From the NCBI GenBank assembly GCA_003755025.1, contig RJVL01000005.1, positions 1 to 64,000 on the forward strand: DNA of 64,000 nt, read 5' to 3'. This document shows positions 16,775 through 25,214 of this stretch, piece by piece. The notes beneath the pieces were generated by a model. The model did not search any database. It worked only from the letters and a program-made list of their open reading frames with translations, and was not told where the DNA came from. The position numbers were made by a program, and so were the translations under genes. Origin of the DNA: Diaphorobacter nitroreducens (GTDB taxonomy: Bacteria > Pseudomonadota > Gammaproteobacteria > Burkholderiales > Burkholderiaceae_C). Positions within the stretch are counted from its first letter, which is position 1. Every line of letters begins with the position of its first letter.

Positions 16775-17584
16775 TCAGGCGCGAAAGCGCTTGCGGGTGA
16801 GCGCCAGGGCCACCCAGTACGCGGCCACGGTGGTCACGGCGATCACCAGGCCGTGGCGCAGCGGGTGCTGCGGCCACTGGTCCATGAAGAGGGGGCGCAC
16901 CAGTTCCACGGCGTTGGTGAGTGGCAGCCAGTCCGAGGCGAGGCGTATGGCCGTGGGCAGCTGTTCGCGCGGGAAGAAAACACCCGACAGGAACATCATG
17001 GGCGTGAGCACCAGCGTGAAGTAATAGGTGAAGAAGTCGTAGCCCTTGGCCAGCGCATTGAAGATGAGCGCGATGCTGGAAAACATGATGCCCACGCACA
17101 GCAGCACGGGCCAGGCCACGATCAGCTTGGGGCTGTAGCTGATGCCCAGCGCCAGCATCACCCCCAGGATGGCGGTGGTGGTGAACAGCGCCTTGAATGC
17201 GGCCCACAGCATCTCGGCCAGCAGCACGCTGTCCAGGCTGATGGGGGCGTTCATGATGCCGTCCCAGGTCTTTTGCACATGCATGCGCGAGAAGGCCGAG
17301 TACAGCGCTTCGAAGCTGGCCGCATTCATGGCGCTCATGCAGATCGACCCACTGGCCAGGAACAGGATGTAGGGCACGTTCTGCCCGCCCACCTGCACCT
17401 GTCCCACCAGCGCCCCCATGCCGTAGCCGAAGGCCACCAGCCACATCAGCGGCTCGGCGATGTTGCCCAGCAGGCTGGGCACCGCCAGCTTGCGCCACAC
17501 CAGCAGGTTGCGCAGGAACACGGGCCACCAGCGCATCGACAGGTCGGGCGCGCGCCAGGGGCTGGGCGTGGTGGGCGTGGGCAT
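16775..17584 (-). CDS. ABC-2 type transporter permease (NodJ/DrrB-like)
   Basis: A 269-aa ABC-2 permease. Six hydrophobic helices follow a soluble N-terminus beginning MPTPTTPSPWRAPDLSMRW. Family features are the PLMWLVAFGYGMGALVG helix, the cytoplasmic GTWDGIMNAPIS-like segment (QKTWDGIMNAPISLDSVLLAE) and the MMFLSGVFFPREQLP motif typical of NodJ/DrrB exporters. It sits 1 nt after the ATPase gene. The pair would export a small hydrophobic molecule or lipid-linked glycan; the substrate cannot be inferred. Confidence 0.85.
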   Translation of the reverse strand: MPTPTTPSPWRAPDLSMRWWPVFLRNLLVWRKLAVPSLLGNIAEPLMWLVAFGYGMGALVGQVQVGGQNVPYILFLASGSICMSAMNAASFEALYSAFSRMHVQKTWDGIMNAPISLDSVLLAEMLWAAFKALFTTTAILGVMLALGISYSPKLIVAWPVLLCVGIMFSSIALIFNALAKGYDFFTYYFTLVLTPMMFLSGVFFPREQLPTAIRLASDWLPLTNAVELVRPLFMDQWPQHPLRHGLVIAVTTVAAYWVALALTRKRFRA

Positions 17585-17585
17585 G

Positions 17586-18527
17586 TCAGCCTTCCTCGCG
17601 GATTTGACGTCCGGTGAGCTTGAGGAACAGGTCCTCCAGGTTCGCGGGCCGGTGCAGGGTGCGCAGGCTGCCATGGGCCGACAGCGCCTGCAGCAGCGGG
17701 CGTGCGTCCTGCGTGTAGAAGAACACGGTCTCGCCGCTGACTTCCACACGCCGCGCCAGCGGACGCAACTGCGCATCCTGTGCCAGGGCCAGCGCGCCGG
17801 GGCCGTAGGCCTCGACCACGTCGGGTTCCAGGTGCTCGGCGATCAGCGCGCGCGGCGTGCCTTCGGCGATCTTGCGGCCATGGTCCAGCACCAGCAGGCG
17901 CGAGCACAGGCGCTCGGCCTCATCCATGAAGTGCGTCGTCAGCAGGATGGCCTTGCCGCCCTGCAGCAGCTGCTGCAGCCGCTCCCACATCAGGTGGCGC
18001 GCCTGCGGGTCCAGGCCGGTGGTGGGCTCGTCCAGCAACAGCAGGCGCGGGTCGTTTACCAGGGCGCGCGCCAGCGACAGGCGCCGGCGCATGCCCCCCG
18101 ACAGTTCGCCCGGCCGCGCATCGGCCTTGGCCGTGAGCGCGGCGAACTCCAGCAGCGGCGCGATGCGCTGTGCCATGGCCGCGCCCTTCAGGCCGAAGTA
18201 GCGGCCGAACACGCGCAGGTTTTCGGCGCAGCTGAAGTCCGGGTCCAGGCTGTCGAACTGCGTGACCACGCCCAGTTGTGCCTTGATGGCCAGCGCGTCC
18301 TGCGGCATGGCGAGCGGCGCAGCGCCGCCGCCAGGGTGAAAGTGCACGCTGCCCTCGTCGGGCGCCGTGAGGCCCAGGCACATGCGCAGGGTGGTGGTCT
18401 TGCCCGCGCCGTTGGGGCCGATCACGCCCAGGCACTCCCCCGGCGCGATGGCGAACGACAGCCCATCCACCACGGTGGCGGTGCCATAGCGCTTGCGCAG
18501 GTCGCGGGCTTCCAGAAGCACTTGCAT
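17586..18527 (-). CDS. ABC transporter ATP-binding protein (NodI/DrrA-like)
   Basis: A 313-aa ATPase. It has Walker A GPNGAGKTT near residue 40, Q-loop region VTQFDSLDPDFSC, signature [15 protein letters not shown] and Walker B LLLLDEPTTGLDP, followed by an H-loop in LLTTHFMDEAERL. The C-terminal 80 residues match the NodI/DrrA extension that follows the ATPase core. The start is taken at MQVLLEARDLRKRYG, where homology begins; a Met 10 codons upstream is possible. First gene of the four-gene exporter/PNPOx operon. Confidence 0.9.
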   Translation of the reverse strand: MQVLLEARDLRKRYGTATVVDGLSFAIAPGECLGVIGPNGAGKTTTLRMCLGLTAPDEGSVHFHPGGGAAPLAMPQDALAIKAQLGVVTQFDSLDPDFSCAENLRVFGRYFGLKGAAMAQRIAPLLEFAALTAKADARPGELSGGMRRRLSLARALVNDPRLLLLDEPTTGLDPQARHLMWERLQQLLQGGKAILLTTHFMDEAERLCSRLLVLDHGRKIAEGTPRALIAEHLEPDVVEAYGPGALALAQDAQLRPLARRVEVSGETVFFYTQDARPLLQALSAHGSLRTLHRPANLEDLFLKLTGRQIREEG

Positions 18528-18570
18528 GGCGCGATTGTGGGGGGAAGACCGCGCCATTGCAGAGGTTTAT

Positions 18571-18624
18571 GAGAAAAATGGCGCTGGCGCTTTACTGACA
18601 AGCGCTGATAGCTATCAAAACCAG
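18571..18624 (-). repeat. Palindromic repeat copy 4 (between divergent genes)
   Basis: On the minus strand: GATAGCTATCAGCGCTTG, spacer, AAAGCGCCAGCGCCATTTTT. It lies in the 169-bp region between the divergent ABC ATPase and MgtC-like genes. Confidence 0.75.
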
Positions 18625-18696
18625 AGTTTTCTGAGAGCGGGGCGCCCTTTGGATGCCCGCTTTCCATGGTCCAATCGTCAAAGCCAACCAACCACG

Positions 18697-19956
18697 ATGG
18701 ACACCATGGACACAACCGGCTTCCAGGACACGCTGGCCGTTCTGGCGGGCGCCCTGGGCAGCGGCCTGCTGATGGGTATCGAGCGCGAACGGCGCAAGGG
18801 CCAGGGCCCGTTGCGCGCGCTCGCGGGCGTGCGCTCGTTCACGCTGGCGGCGGTGTCGGGTGCGACGGCGGCGCTGCTGGGCAGCGAGGCGCTCATAGCG
18901 GTGGGCGCGGTGTTCATTGCGCTGCTGGGCGTGGTGGCCTATGCGCGCGACCGCTCCGAAGACCCCGGCGTGACCACCGAGATCGCGCTGCTGCTGGCCT
19001 ACCTGATCGGCGTGCTGTGCACGCAGAGCCTGCCCGTGGCGGCAGGGCTGGCCGTCGCCGTCACCAGCCTGCTGGCGGCGCGTGAGGCGCTGCACGAGTT
19101 TTCGCGCGAGTGGCTGCGCCAGGGCGAGGTGCGGGGCGGGCTGATCCTGGCTGCGCTGGCGCTGCTGGTATTGCCGCTGGCGCCCAACCAGCCCCTGTGG
19201 GGGGAGGCGCTGAACCCCCAGGTGCTGGTGCGCCTGGTGGTGGTGCTGCTGGTGATCCAGGCGCTGGCACATCTGGCGCGCCGGCTCATGGACGCGCGCC
19301 GCGCGAACGCCCTGTCGGCGCTGGCCTCGGGTTTCATCTCCAGCACCGCCACCATCGCCAGCCTGGGCGTGGCCGTGCGCGAGGGGCGCGAGCCCGTGCG
19401 CGCGCAGGGGGGCGCGGCCGTGCTGTCGTGCGTGGCGACCATGGCGCAGATCCTGGTGGTGGCGGCCACCGTGCAGCCCCAGTGGCTGGTGCGGTTGTGG
19501 GCGCCGGCACTGGCGGGCGGGGTGGTGGCGCTGGTCTGGGGGTGGGCACTGCTGCGCAGCATGCCCGCGGGTGAGGCGCCGGCCCCGGCGGACGTGGACG
19601 GCACGGCGCTGTTCAAGCTGCGCGACGCGCTGCTGATCGCCGCGCTGCTCACGGCTGTGCAGGTGCTGGTGCAGGCACTGCGCGGCTGGTGGGGCGACGC
19701 GGGCCTGCTGGCCGGCGCCCTGGTGGCGGCGCTGGCCGACGTCCATGCGGCCGCCGCGGCCATCATGTCGCAGGGCCGGCCGCTGGACCCCGTGGGGCCC
19801 AGCCTGGTGAGCGCGCTGGCGGCGGGGCTGAGCGTGCACGCCGTCAGCAAATGCGTGACGGCGCTGGTCAGCGGGGGCTGGCGTTATGCCGTGGCGGCCG
19901 GTGGCGGCGTGGTGCTGCACACGCTGGCCTTCGTCGCGGTGCTGTTGCTACTCTAA
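18697..19956 (+). CDS. MgtC/SapB-family membrane protein with DUF4010
   Basis: A 419-aa membrane protein. Residues about 1-145 are an MgtC/SapB-type domain (LAGALGSGLLMGIERERRKGQG, then GVRSFTLAAVSGATAALLG). The remaining part is a DUF4010 region of about eight helices (ALASGFISSTATIASLGVAVREG). The role is unknown; MgtC proteins modulate F-type ATPase activity and magnesium-limited growth. The start MDTMDTTGF follows a weak ribosome-binding site and there is a second ATG three codons later. It converges on amn, with repeat copy 5 between them. Confidence 0.8.
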   Translation: MDTMDTTGFQDTLAVLAGALGSGLLMGIERERRKGQGPLRALAGVRSFTLAAVSGATAALLGSEALIAVGAVFIALLGVVAYARDRSEDPGVTTEIALLLAYLIGVLCTQSLPVAAGLAVAVTSLLAAREALHEFSREWLRQGEVRGGLILAALALLVLPLAPNQPLWGEALNPQVLVRLVVVLLVIQALAHLARRLMDARRANALSALASGFISSTATIASLGVAVREGREPVRAQGGAAVLSCVATMAQILVVAATVQPQWLVRLWAPALAGGVVALVWGWALLRSMPAGEAPAPADVDGTALFKLRDALLIAALLTAVQVLVQALRGWWGDAGLLAGALVAALADVHAAAAAIMSQGRPLDPVGPSLVSALAAGLSVHAVSKCVTALVSGGWRYAVAAGGGVVLHTLAFVAVLLLL

Positions 19957-19957
19957 A

Positions 19958-20018
19958 TTGATAAAAAGCGGCTCAAACGCTTATGGGATAAGCGCGAGCA
20001 GCTATCGATGAAATAGCA
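19958..20018 (-). repeat. Palindromic repeat copy 5 (between convergent genes)
   Basis: On the minus strand: GATAGCTGCTCGCGCTTA, loop CCC, TAAGCG, then TTTGAGCCGCTTTTTATC. The 7-bp CGCTTAT/ATAAGCG stem and T run would terminate transcripts from the convergent MgtC-like and amn genes. Confidence 0.8.
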
Positions 20019-20028
20019 ATGGCTGCGG

Positions 20029-21510
20029 CTACTGGAACGCCACCTCGGCAAAGCTGCGCAGCTTGCGGCTGTGCAGCCGGTGCACACCGCCCGCGCGCAG
20101 GATGTCGATGGCGCGCATGCCGATGCGCAGATGCTGGTCCACGCGTTCGCGGTAGAAATGGTTGGCCATGCCGGGCAGCTTGATCTCGCCGTGCAGCGGC
20201 TTGTCGCTCACGCACAGCAGGGTGCCGTAGGGCACGCGAAAGCGAAAACCGTTGGCGGCGATGGTGGCGCTTTCCATGTCCAGCGCCACTGCGCGGCTTT
20301 GGCTGAAGCGGCGCTGGGGCATGTTGTCGGGCAGCAATTCCCAGTTGCGGTTGTCGGTGCTGGCCACGGTGCCGGTGCGCATGATGCGCTTGAGCTGGTC
20401 CTGCGGCATCTGCGTCACGTCGGCCACGGCCTGCTGCAGCGCCATCTGGATCTCGGCCAGCGCGGGGATGGGCACCCACAGCGGCAGCTCCTCGTCCAGC
20501 ACATGGTCCTCGCGCACGTAGGCGTGGGCCAGCACGTAGTCGCCCAGCTGCTGGCTGTTGCGCAGGCCCGCGCAGTGGCCCAGCATCATCCAGGCGTGGG
20601 GGCGCAGCACGGCGATGTGGTCGGTGATGGTCTTGGCGTTGCTCGGGCCTACGCCGATGTTGACCATGGTGATGCCGCTGCGGTCCGCGCGCACGAGGTG
20701 GTAGGCGGGCATCTGCGGCAGGCGGGCCGGGGCCACGCCCAGGTCGTCGCCGGCCTGCGCGGGCAGGCCCGTGCGGCGCGTGACCACGTTGCCCGGCTCA
20801 ATGAAGGCGATGTACTCGCTGTCGGGCTTGGCCATCTCGGCATGGCCCAGGCGCACGAACTCGTCGATGTAGAACTGGTAATTGGTGAACAGCACGAAGT
20901 TCTGGAACCACTCGGGCTGCGTGCCGGTGTAGTGGCGCAGGCGGTGCAGCGAATAGTCCACGCGCGGCGCGGTAAACAGCGACAACGGCTGCGCCTCGCC
21001 AGCGCGCGGCGACCAGGTGCCGTTGGCAATGCCGTCGTCCATGGCCTCCAGGTCGGGCAGGTCGAACACGTCGCGCATCAGCATGCGCCGCTCGGGGCTG
21101 AGCGTGCCTTCGATGTGGTCGTGCTCGGCGAACGAGAAGTGGATGGGGATGGGCTGATTACTCACGCCCACTTCCAGCTCGACGTTGTGGCTGGCGCGCA
21201 ACAGGCGTAGCTGCTCCGTGTAGTAGTCGGCGAACAGGTCAGGCCGCGTGAGCGTGGTCTCGTAGCGCCCCGGCCCCTCCACGAAGCCATAGGCCAGGTG
21301 CGTGGGCGCGCGCGCCACGGTGCTGGTCTGCACGCGCACTAAGGGATAGAACGCGCGCACGGGCGCGGCGGGCGTCTCTCCCGCCACGAAGCGCTGCATG
21401 GCGCTGCGCAGGTGGTCGATCTGCTGCTGGTAGATGCGCTGCACCTGGGCCAGTGCCTCGGTCTCGGTCGCGTGGAAGGTGGGATCGGGAAGTGCGGGGA
21501 TCTGGGCCAT
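20029..21510 (-). CDS. amn: AMP nucleosidase
   Basis: A 493-aa enzyme hydrolysing AMP to adenine and ribose 5-phosphate. An N-terminal domain of about 170 residues (YPLVRVQTSTVA, then YGFVEGPGRYETTLTRPDLF) precedes the nucleoside-phosphorylase-like catalytic domain. The latter has NIGVGPSNAKTITDHIAVLRPHAW, MLGHCAGLR and ALDMESATIAANGFRFRVPYGTLLCVSDKP, which contains the conserved D-E pair. Length and order match E. coli Amn (about 484 aa). The start MAQIPALPD is chosen because upstream in-frame residues are low-complexity. Confidence 0.92.
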   Translation of the reverse strand: MAQIPALPDPTFHATETEALAQVQRIYQQQIDHLRSAMQRFVAGETPAAPVRAFYPLVRVQTSTVARAPTHLAYGFVEGPGRYETTLTRPDLFADYYTEQLRLLRASHNVELEVGVSNQPIPIHFSFAEHDHIEGTLSPERRMLMRDVFDLPDLEAMDDGIANGTWSPRAGEAQPLSLFTAPRVDYSLHRLRHYTGTQPEWFQNFVLFTNYQFYIDEFVRLGHAEMAKPDSEYIAFIEPGNVVTRRTGLPAQAGDDLGVAPARLPQMPAYHLVRADRSGITMVNIGVGPSNAKTITDHIAVLRPHAWMMLGHCAGLRNSQQLGDYVLAHAYVREDHVLDEELPLWVPIPALAEIQMALQQAVADVTQMPQDQLKRIMRTGTVASTDNRNWELLPDNMPQRRFSQSRAVALDMESATIAANGFRFRVPYGTLLCVSDKPLHGEIKLPGMANHFYRERVDQHLRIGMRAIDILRAGGVHRLHSRKLRSFAEVAFQ

Positions 21511-21571
21511 GGTGCCTATTGTCCACGCCGCATGTGTCAGCGTGGGCACGGCGCCGGGCCGGGCCGGCTGC

Positions 21572-23662
21572 TCACTCGGCCTGGGCGCGCAGCCACTCGC
21601 GGGCGCGCTGCGCATCCATGGGCGGTGCGATGCCAAAGCCCTGCGCCAGTTCGCAGCCCAGGCGCTGCAGCAGCGCGAGCTGCTCCGCGGTCTCCACGCC
21701 TTCGGCCACGGGCTGCAGCTGCAGGCTGTGCGCGAGCTGGATGATGGCGGTGACGATGGCCACGTCTTCGCTGTCGGCAGGCGTGTCGGTGACGAAGGAG
21801 CGGTCCACCTTGATCTTGTCCAGCGGGTAGCGTTTGAGGTAGGCCAGCGACGAGTAGCCCGTGCCGAAGTCGTCCACTGTCACGGCAACGCCCAGGGCCT
21901 GCAGGGCCTGCAGGGTGGTGCGCGTGTGGTCGGCCTGCTGCATGAGGGCGGATTCGGTGATCTCCACCTCCAGGTACTGCGGTGCGAGGCCCGCGGACTG
22001 CAGCACCTGGGCGATCTCGCCCACCACGTCGCGCTGGCGGAACTCGATGGCCGAGAGGTTCACTGCCACCGGCACCCGGGGCAGCCCTTCGTCGTGCCAT
22101 GCCTTGAGCTGGCGACAGGCTTCGTGCAGCACCCAGCGGCCAATGGGCGTGATGAGCCCGCGCGATTCGGCGAGCGGAATGAACTCATCCGGCCCCACGA
22201 GGCCGCGCACCGGGTGTCGCCAACGCACCAGCGCCTCAAAGCCCACCAGCCGGCCGTCGGCCACCCGCACCTGGGGCTGGTAGTGCAGTGCGAAGGCTCC
22301 CTGGAACACGGCCTCGCGCAGCAGGTGCTCTTGCTGCAGCAGCTCCGTGGGTTGGCCTTCCATGCCCGGTTCATAGAACATGCGCGTGCCCCGCCCGCTT
22401 TCCTTGGTGTGGTGCATGGCCGCGTCGGCGCGGCGCAGCAGCTCGTCGGGGCTGTAGCCGTCGTCCGGAAAGACGCTGATGCCGATGGAAGGCGACAGCG
22501 ACAGCGGCGTGCCACCGATGGCGAACTCGGCGCGCACGCGCGCCAGCAGCGCATCGGCCACTTCGGCCGCTGTGGCGCGGTTGGCCAGGTCGGGCAGCAG
22601 CACGATGAATTGGTCGCCGCCCACACGCGCGACGAAGTCGGTGGCCTTCACCCCGTCCTGCAGGCGCCGCGCAATCTCGATCAGCAGCTGGTCGCCGGCC
22701 TGGTTTCCCAGGGACTCGTTGACCGTCTTGAAGTGGTCCAGGTCGATGAACAGCACGGCTGCGCGGGTCTGCCGCTCCTGCGCGGCACTCGCCATGCGTG
22801 CCAGCTGCATCATGAGGTGGCGCCGGTTGGGCAGTTGGGTCAGCGTGTCATGCAGCACCAGGAAGCGCGCCTGCTCCTGCGCCTGCTTGCGCGCCGTGAT
22901 GTCGCGCACCACCACCACGCGGTAGTCACCCTCCTGCTGGGGCATGGTCTTGCCCACCACCTCGATCGGGATCACGCGGCCGTCCTTGTGGCGCATGGCG
23001 AGCTCGTAGGGCTTCTCGCTGCCGCGGCGCGTGTATTCCACGGCCAGCGCGCGGTACTCGGGTAGCGCGAAATCGAAGATGGACTGGCCTACGAGCTCGG
23101 CCAGCGAATAGCCGACCATGCGCTGCAGCGCTTCGTTGGCATCCAGAATGCGCCCGTCGCGGTGAAAGGCAAGTCCCTCCTCGGTAGCGATGGCGAACTT
23201 GCGCATGCGCTCCTCGCTCTGGCGCACGGCGCGCTCGGCCTCCCAGTGGTGGGTGATGTCGTTGATGAGCACGAATGCACCCACCATCGCGTTGCGTCCT
23301 TCGCGCACCCCGAAGTGCGGCTGCAGGCTGATCTCCAGCATATGCGCGCGCCCCTGCGGGCCGGCGTATTCGCGGGTGTACTGAACGCTCTCCCCAGCCA
23401 GCGCGCGCTGCACGTAGGGCAGGATCTCCTGCCAGGCCTTTTCGCCGATCGCCTCGCGCACCGTCTTGCCGATGATGCTCTGCACCGTTTGCCCGCTGAA
23501 AGTGGCATAGCGCTGGTTGGCGAACACGCAGCGCAGGCTGGTTGATTCGTAATAGGCCAGCATGACGGGCACCGAGTCGGCGATGAGCCGCAGCAGCGCA
23601 TCACTGGCGCGGGGGCCCAGGTCGGGCAGGGAGGGGGAGGCAGGGGGGCGAGGGGAGGGCAT
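21572..23662 (-). CDS. PAS-PAS-GGDEF-EAL protein, probable c-di-GMP phosphodiesterase
   Basis: A 696-aa cytoplasmic regulator. Two PAS domains lie at about 20-145 (FANQRYATFSGQTV) and 150-270 (LDANEALQRMVGYS). The GGDEF domain at about 275-435 has a degenerate active site, VGGDQF instead of GGDEF. The EAL domain at about 450-690 keeps GFEALVRWRHP, the metal-binding ITESALM, VDDFGTGYSSL, the Lys of DKIKVDRSF and AEGVETAEQ. c-di-GMP hydrolysis is therefore predicted and synthesis is not. There is no TM segment or signal peptide, so it senses a cytoplasmic cue. It stands alone downstream of no obvious partner. Confidence 0.85.
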   Translation of the reverse strand: MPSPRPPASPSLPDLGPRASDALLRLIADSVPVMLAYYESTSLRCVFANQRYATFSGQTVQSIIGKTVREAIGEKAWQEILPYVQRALAGESVQYTREYAGPQGRAHMLEISLQPHFGVREGRNAMVGAFVLINDITHHWEAERAVRQSEERMRKFAIATEEGLAFHRDGRILDANEALQRMVGYSLAELVGQSIFDFALPEYRALAVEYTRRGSEKPYELAMRHKDGRVIPIEVVGKTMPQQEGDYRVVVVRDITARKQAQEQARFLVLHDTLTQLPNRRHLMMQLARMASAAQERQTRAAVLFIDLDHFKTVNESLGNQAGDQLLIEIARRLQDGVKATDFVARVGGDQFIVLLPDLANRATAAEVADALLARVRAEFAIGGTPLSLSPSIGISVFPDDGYSPDELLRRADAAMHHTKESGRGTRMFYEPGMEGQPTELLQQEHLLREAVFQGAFALHYQPQVRVADGRLVGFEALVRWRHPVRGLVGPDEFIPLAESRGLITPIGRWVLHEACRQLKAWHDEGLPRVPVAVNLSAIEFRQRDVVGEIAQVLQSAGLAPQYLEVEITESALMQQADHTRTTLQALQALGVAVTVDDFGTGYSSLAYLKRYPLDKIKVDRSFVTDTPADSEDVAIVTAIIQLAHSLQLQPVAEGVETAEQLALLQRLGCELAQGFGIAPPMDAQRAREWLRAQAE

Positions 23663-23775
23663 ATCCAGTGGGCGGTCGGTCCCGGAGCTTATATCTCAAC
23701 GCCTGGCCTTTGGCGAGCAGGCGCGTCCGGCGGCGCGCCGGGCGCTTGTGTGCCAGCAGGGCGGCACGGCGGCGG

Positions 23776-23781
23776 GATAAT
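23776..23781 (+). promoter_or_regulatory. GGATAAT minus-10 directly before the CDF gene
   Basis: GATAAT with exactly 6 nt before the ATG at 23788, which would place +1 on the A of the start codon. Same motif as before rnpB, dapF and dbpA. No clear minus-35 at 16-18 bp. Confidence 0.5.
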
Positions 23782-23787
23782 CGCTGT

Positions 23788-24747
23788 ATGCCTTCCGCAC
23801 CCTCCGGCCCCTTGAGCGTTCCCGCGTGGATGACGCCCCACAACCTGCTGCGCGCCTCGGTGGGCGTGGCCCTGCTCACCATCGTGCTCAAGACGCTGGC
23901 CTGGTGGGTCAGCGGCTCGGTGGGCCTGCTGTCGGATGCGCTGGAGTCGTTCGTCAATCTGGCGGGCGCGATGTTCGCGCTGGCCATGGTGACCATTGCG
24001 CGCCGCCCGGCGGACGAGGACCACCCCTACGGACACCACAAGGCGGAATATTTCTCGTCCGGCTTCGAGGGCATTCTCATCGTGGGGGCCAGCATCGCCA
24101 TCCTCTGGGCGGCCGTGCTGCGGCTGATGCACCCGCAACCGCTGGAGCAACTGGGCTGGGGCATGGGCCTGTCGCTGTTGAGCACGGCCTGCAACGGCCT
24201 GCTCGCATGGGGCATGCTGCGCGCGGCGCAGGTGCACCGGTCGCTGGCGCTGGAAGGCGATGCGCGGCACCTGATGACCGATGTGTGGACCTCCATCGGC
24301 GTGGTGGGCGGGCTACTGGCCGCTGGCGCCACCGGTTGGCTGTGGCTGGACCCGCTGGTGGCGATCGCGGTGGCGTTGAACATCCTGCGCGAAGGGGGCG
24401 CGCTGATCTGGCGCGCCTCGCAGGGCCTCATGGACGAGGCCATGGAGCCCAGCCTGCTGGCGCGCGTGTTCACGGTGTTGGGCGAGCACAACCACGCCAG
24501 CGCAGGGGTGGTGTATTTCGACAGCCTCACCTCGCGCCGCGCCGGCGCGCGCAACTACGTGGATCTGCACATGCATGTGCCCGCGCACTGGACGCTGGGG
24601 CACGCCGCCGAGCAGCGCACCGCCGTCGAGCAGGCCTTGATGCAGGCCGTGCCCGGCCTGCGCGCCACCATCGAACTGCTGCCCGAGGGGCAGGCTACGG
24701 TGTTCGAGACCGCCGAGGCGGCCGCGCCGGGAGGAGCCGGCACATGA
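23788..24747 (+). CDS. Cation diffusion facilitator family transporter
   Basis: A 319-aa CDF metal:proton antiporter, likely for Zn or Fe efflux. Six TM helices span about residues 20-215. The metal-site pattern is [17 protein letters not shown] in TM2 (Asp-based site) and a matching [19 protein letters not shown] in TM5 (HxxxD). The [16 protein letters not shown] loop is typical. The C-terminal cytoplasmic domain (about 225-310) has [17 protein letters not shown]. The stop overlaps dtd as ATGA. A GATAAT box six nucleotides before the ATG suggests a leaderless mRNA. Confidence 0.88.
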   Translation: MPSAPSGPLSVPAWMTPHNLLRASVGVALLTIVLKTLAWWVSGSVGLLSDALESFVNLAGAMFALAMVTIARRPADEDHPYGHHKAEYFSSGFEGILIVGASIAILWAAVLRLMHPQPLEQLGWGMGLSLLSTACNGLLAWGMLRAAQVHRSLALEGDARHLMTDVWTSIGVVGGLLAAGATGWLWLDPLVAIAVALNILREGGALIWRASQGLMDEAMEPSLLARVFTVLGEHNHASAGVVYFDSLTSRRAGARNYVDLHMHVPAHWTLGHAAEQRTAVEQALMQAVPGLRATIELLPEGQATVFETAEAAAPGGAGT

Positions 24748-25205
24748 TCGGCCTGCTGCAGCGCGTGCGCGAGGCGCGCGTGGAAGTGGCCGGCGAGATC
24801 GTGGGCCGCATCGGCCCGGGGCTGCTGGCGCTGGTGTGCGCCGAGCAGGGCGACAGCGAGGCGCAGGCCGACAAGCTGCTGGCCAAAATGCTCAAGCTGC
24901 GCATCTTCAGCGACGAGGTCGGCAAGATGAACCGCAGCGTGCAGGACCTGGACGGGCAGGGCACCTGCGGCGGCCTGCTCATCGTCAGCCAGTTCACCCT
25001 GGCCGCCGACACGCGCGGCGGCAACCGGCCCAGCTTCACGCAGGCGGCACCGCCGGCGCAGGGGGAGCGGCTGTACGACTACTTCGTCGCCCAGGCGCGC
25101 GCCGTGCACCCCATGGTGGCCACGGGCCGCTTTGCCGCCGACATGCAGGTGCACCTGGTCAACGACGGACCGGTGACCCTTCCGCTGCGGATAGCGCCGG
25201 GATAA
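24744..25205 (+). CDS. dtd: D-aminoacyl-tRNA deacylase
   Basis: A 153-aa homodimeric enzyme that removes D-amino acids (and Gly from tRNA-Ala) from mischarged tRNA. The two diagnostic motifs are [17 protein letters not shown] and, near the end, [11 protein letters not shown], which holds the cross-subunit Gly-cisPro of DTD. It overlaps the CDF gene by 4 nt (ATGA) and is followed immediately by dbpA, so the three genes are probably read together. Confidence 0.93.
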   Translation: MIGLLQRVREARVEVAGEIVGRIGPGLLALVCAEQGDSEAQADKLLAKMLKLRIFSDEVGKMNRSVQDLDGQGTCGGLLIVSQFTLAADTRGGNRPSFTQAAPPAQGERLYDYFVAQARAVHPMVATGRFAADMQVHLVNDGPVTLPLRIAPG

Positions 25206-25206
25206 T
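25201..25206 (+). promoter_or_regulatory. GGATAAT box before dbpA
   Basis: GATAAT overlaps the dtd stop codon and sits 8 nt before the dbpA ATG. It could give a nearly leaderless dbpA mRNA in addition to read-through from dtd. Confidence 0.45.
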
Positions 25207-25214
25207 TGGCGACC

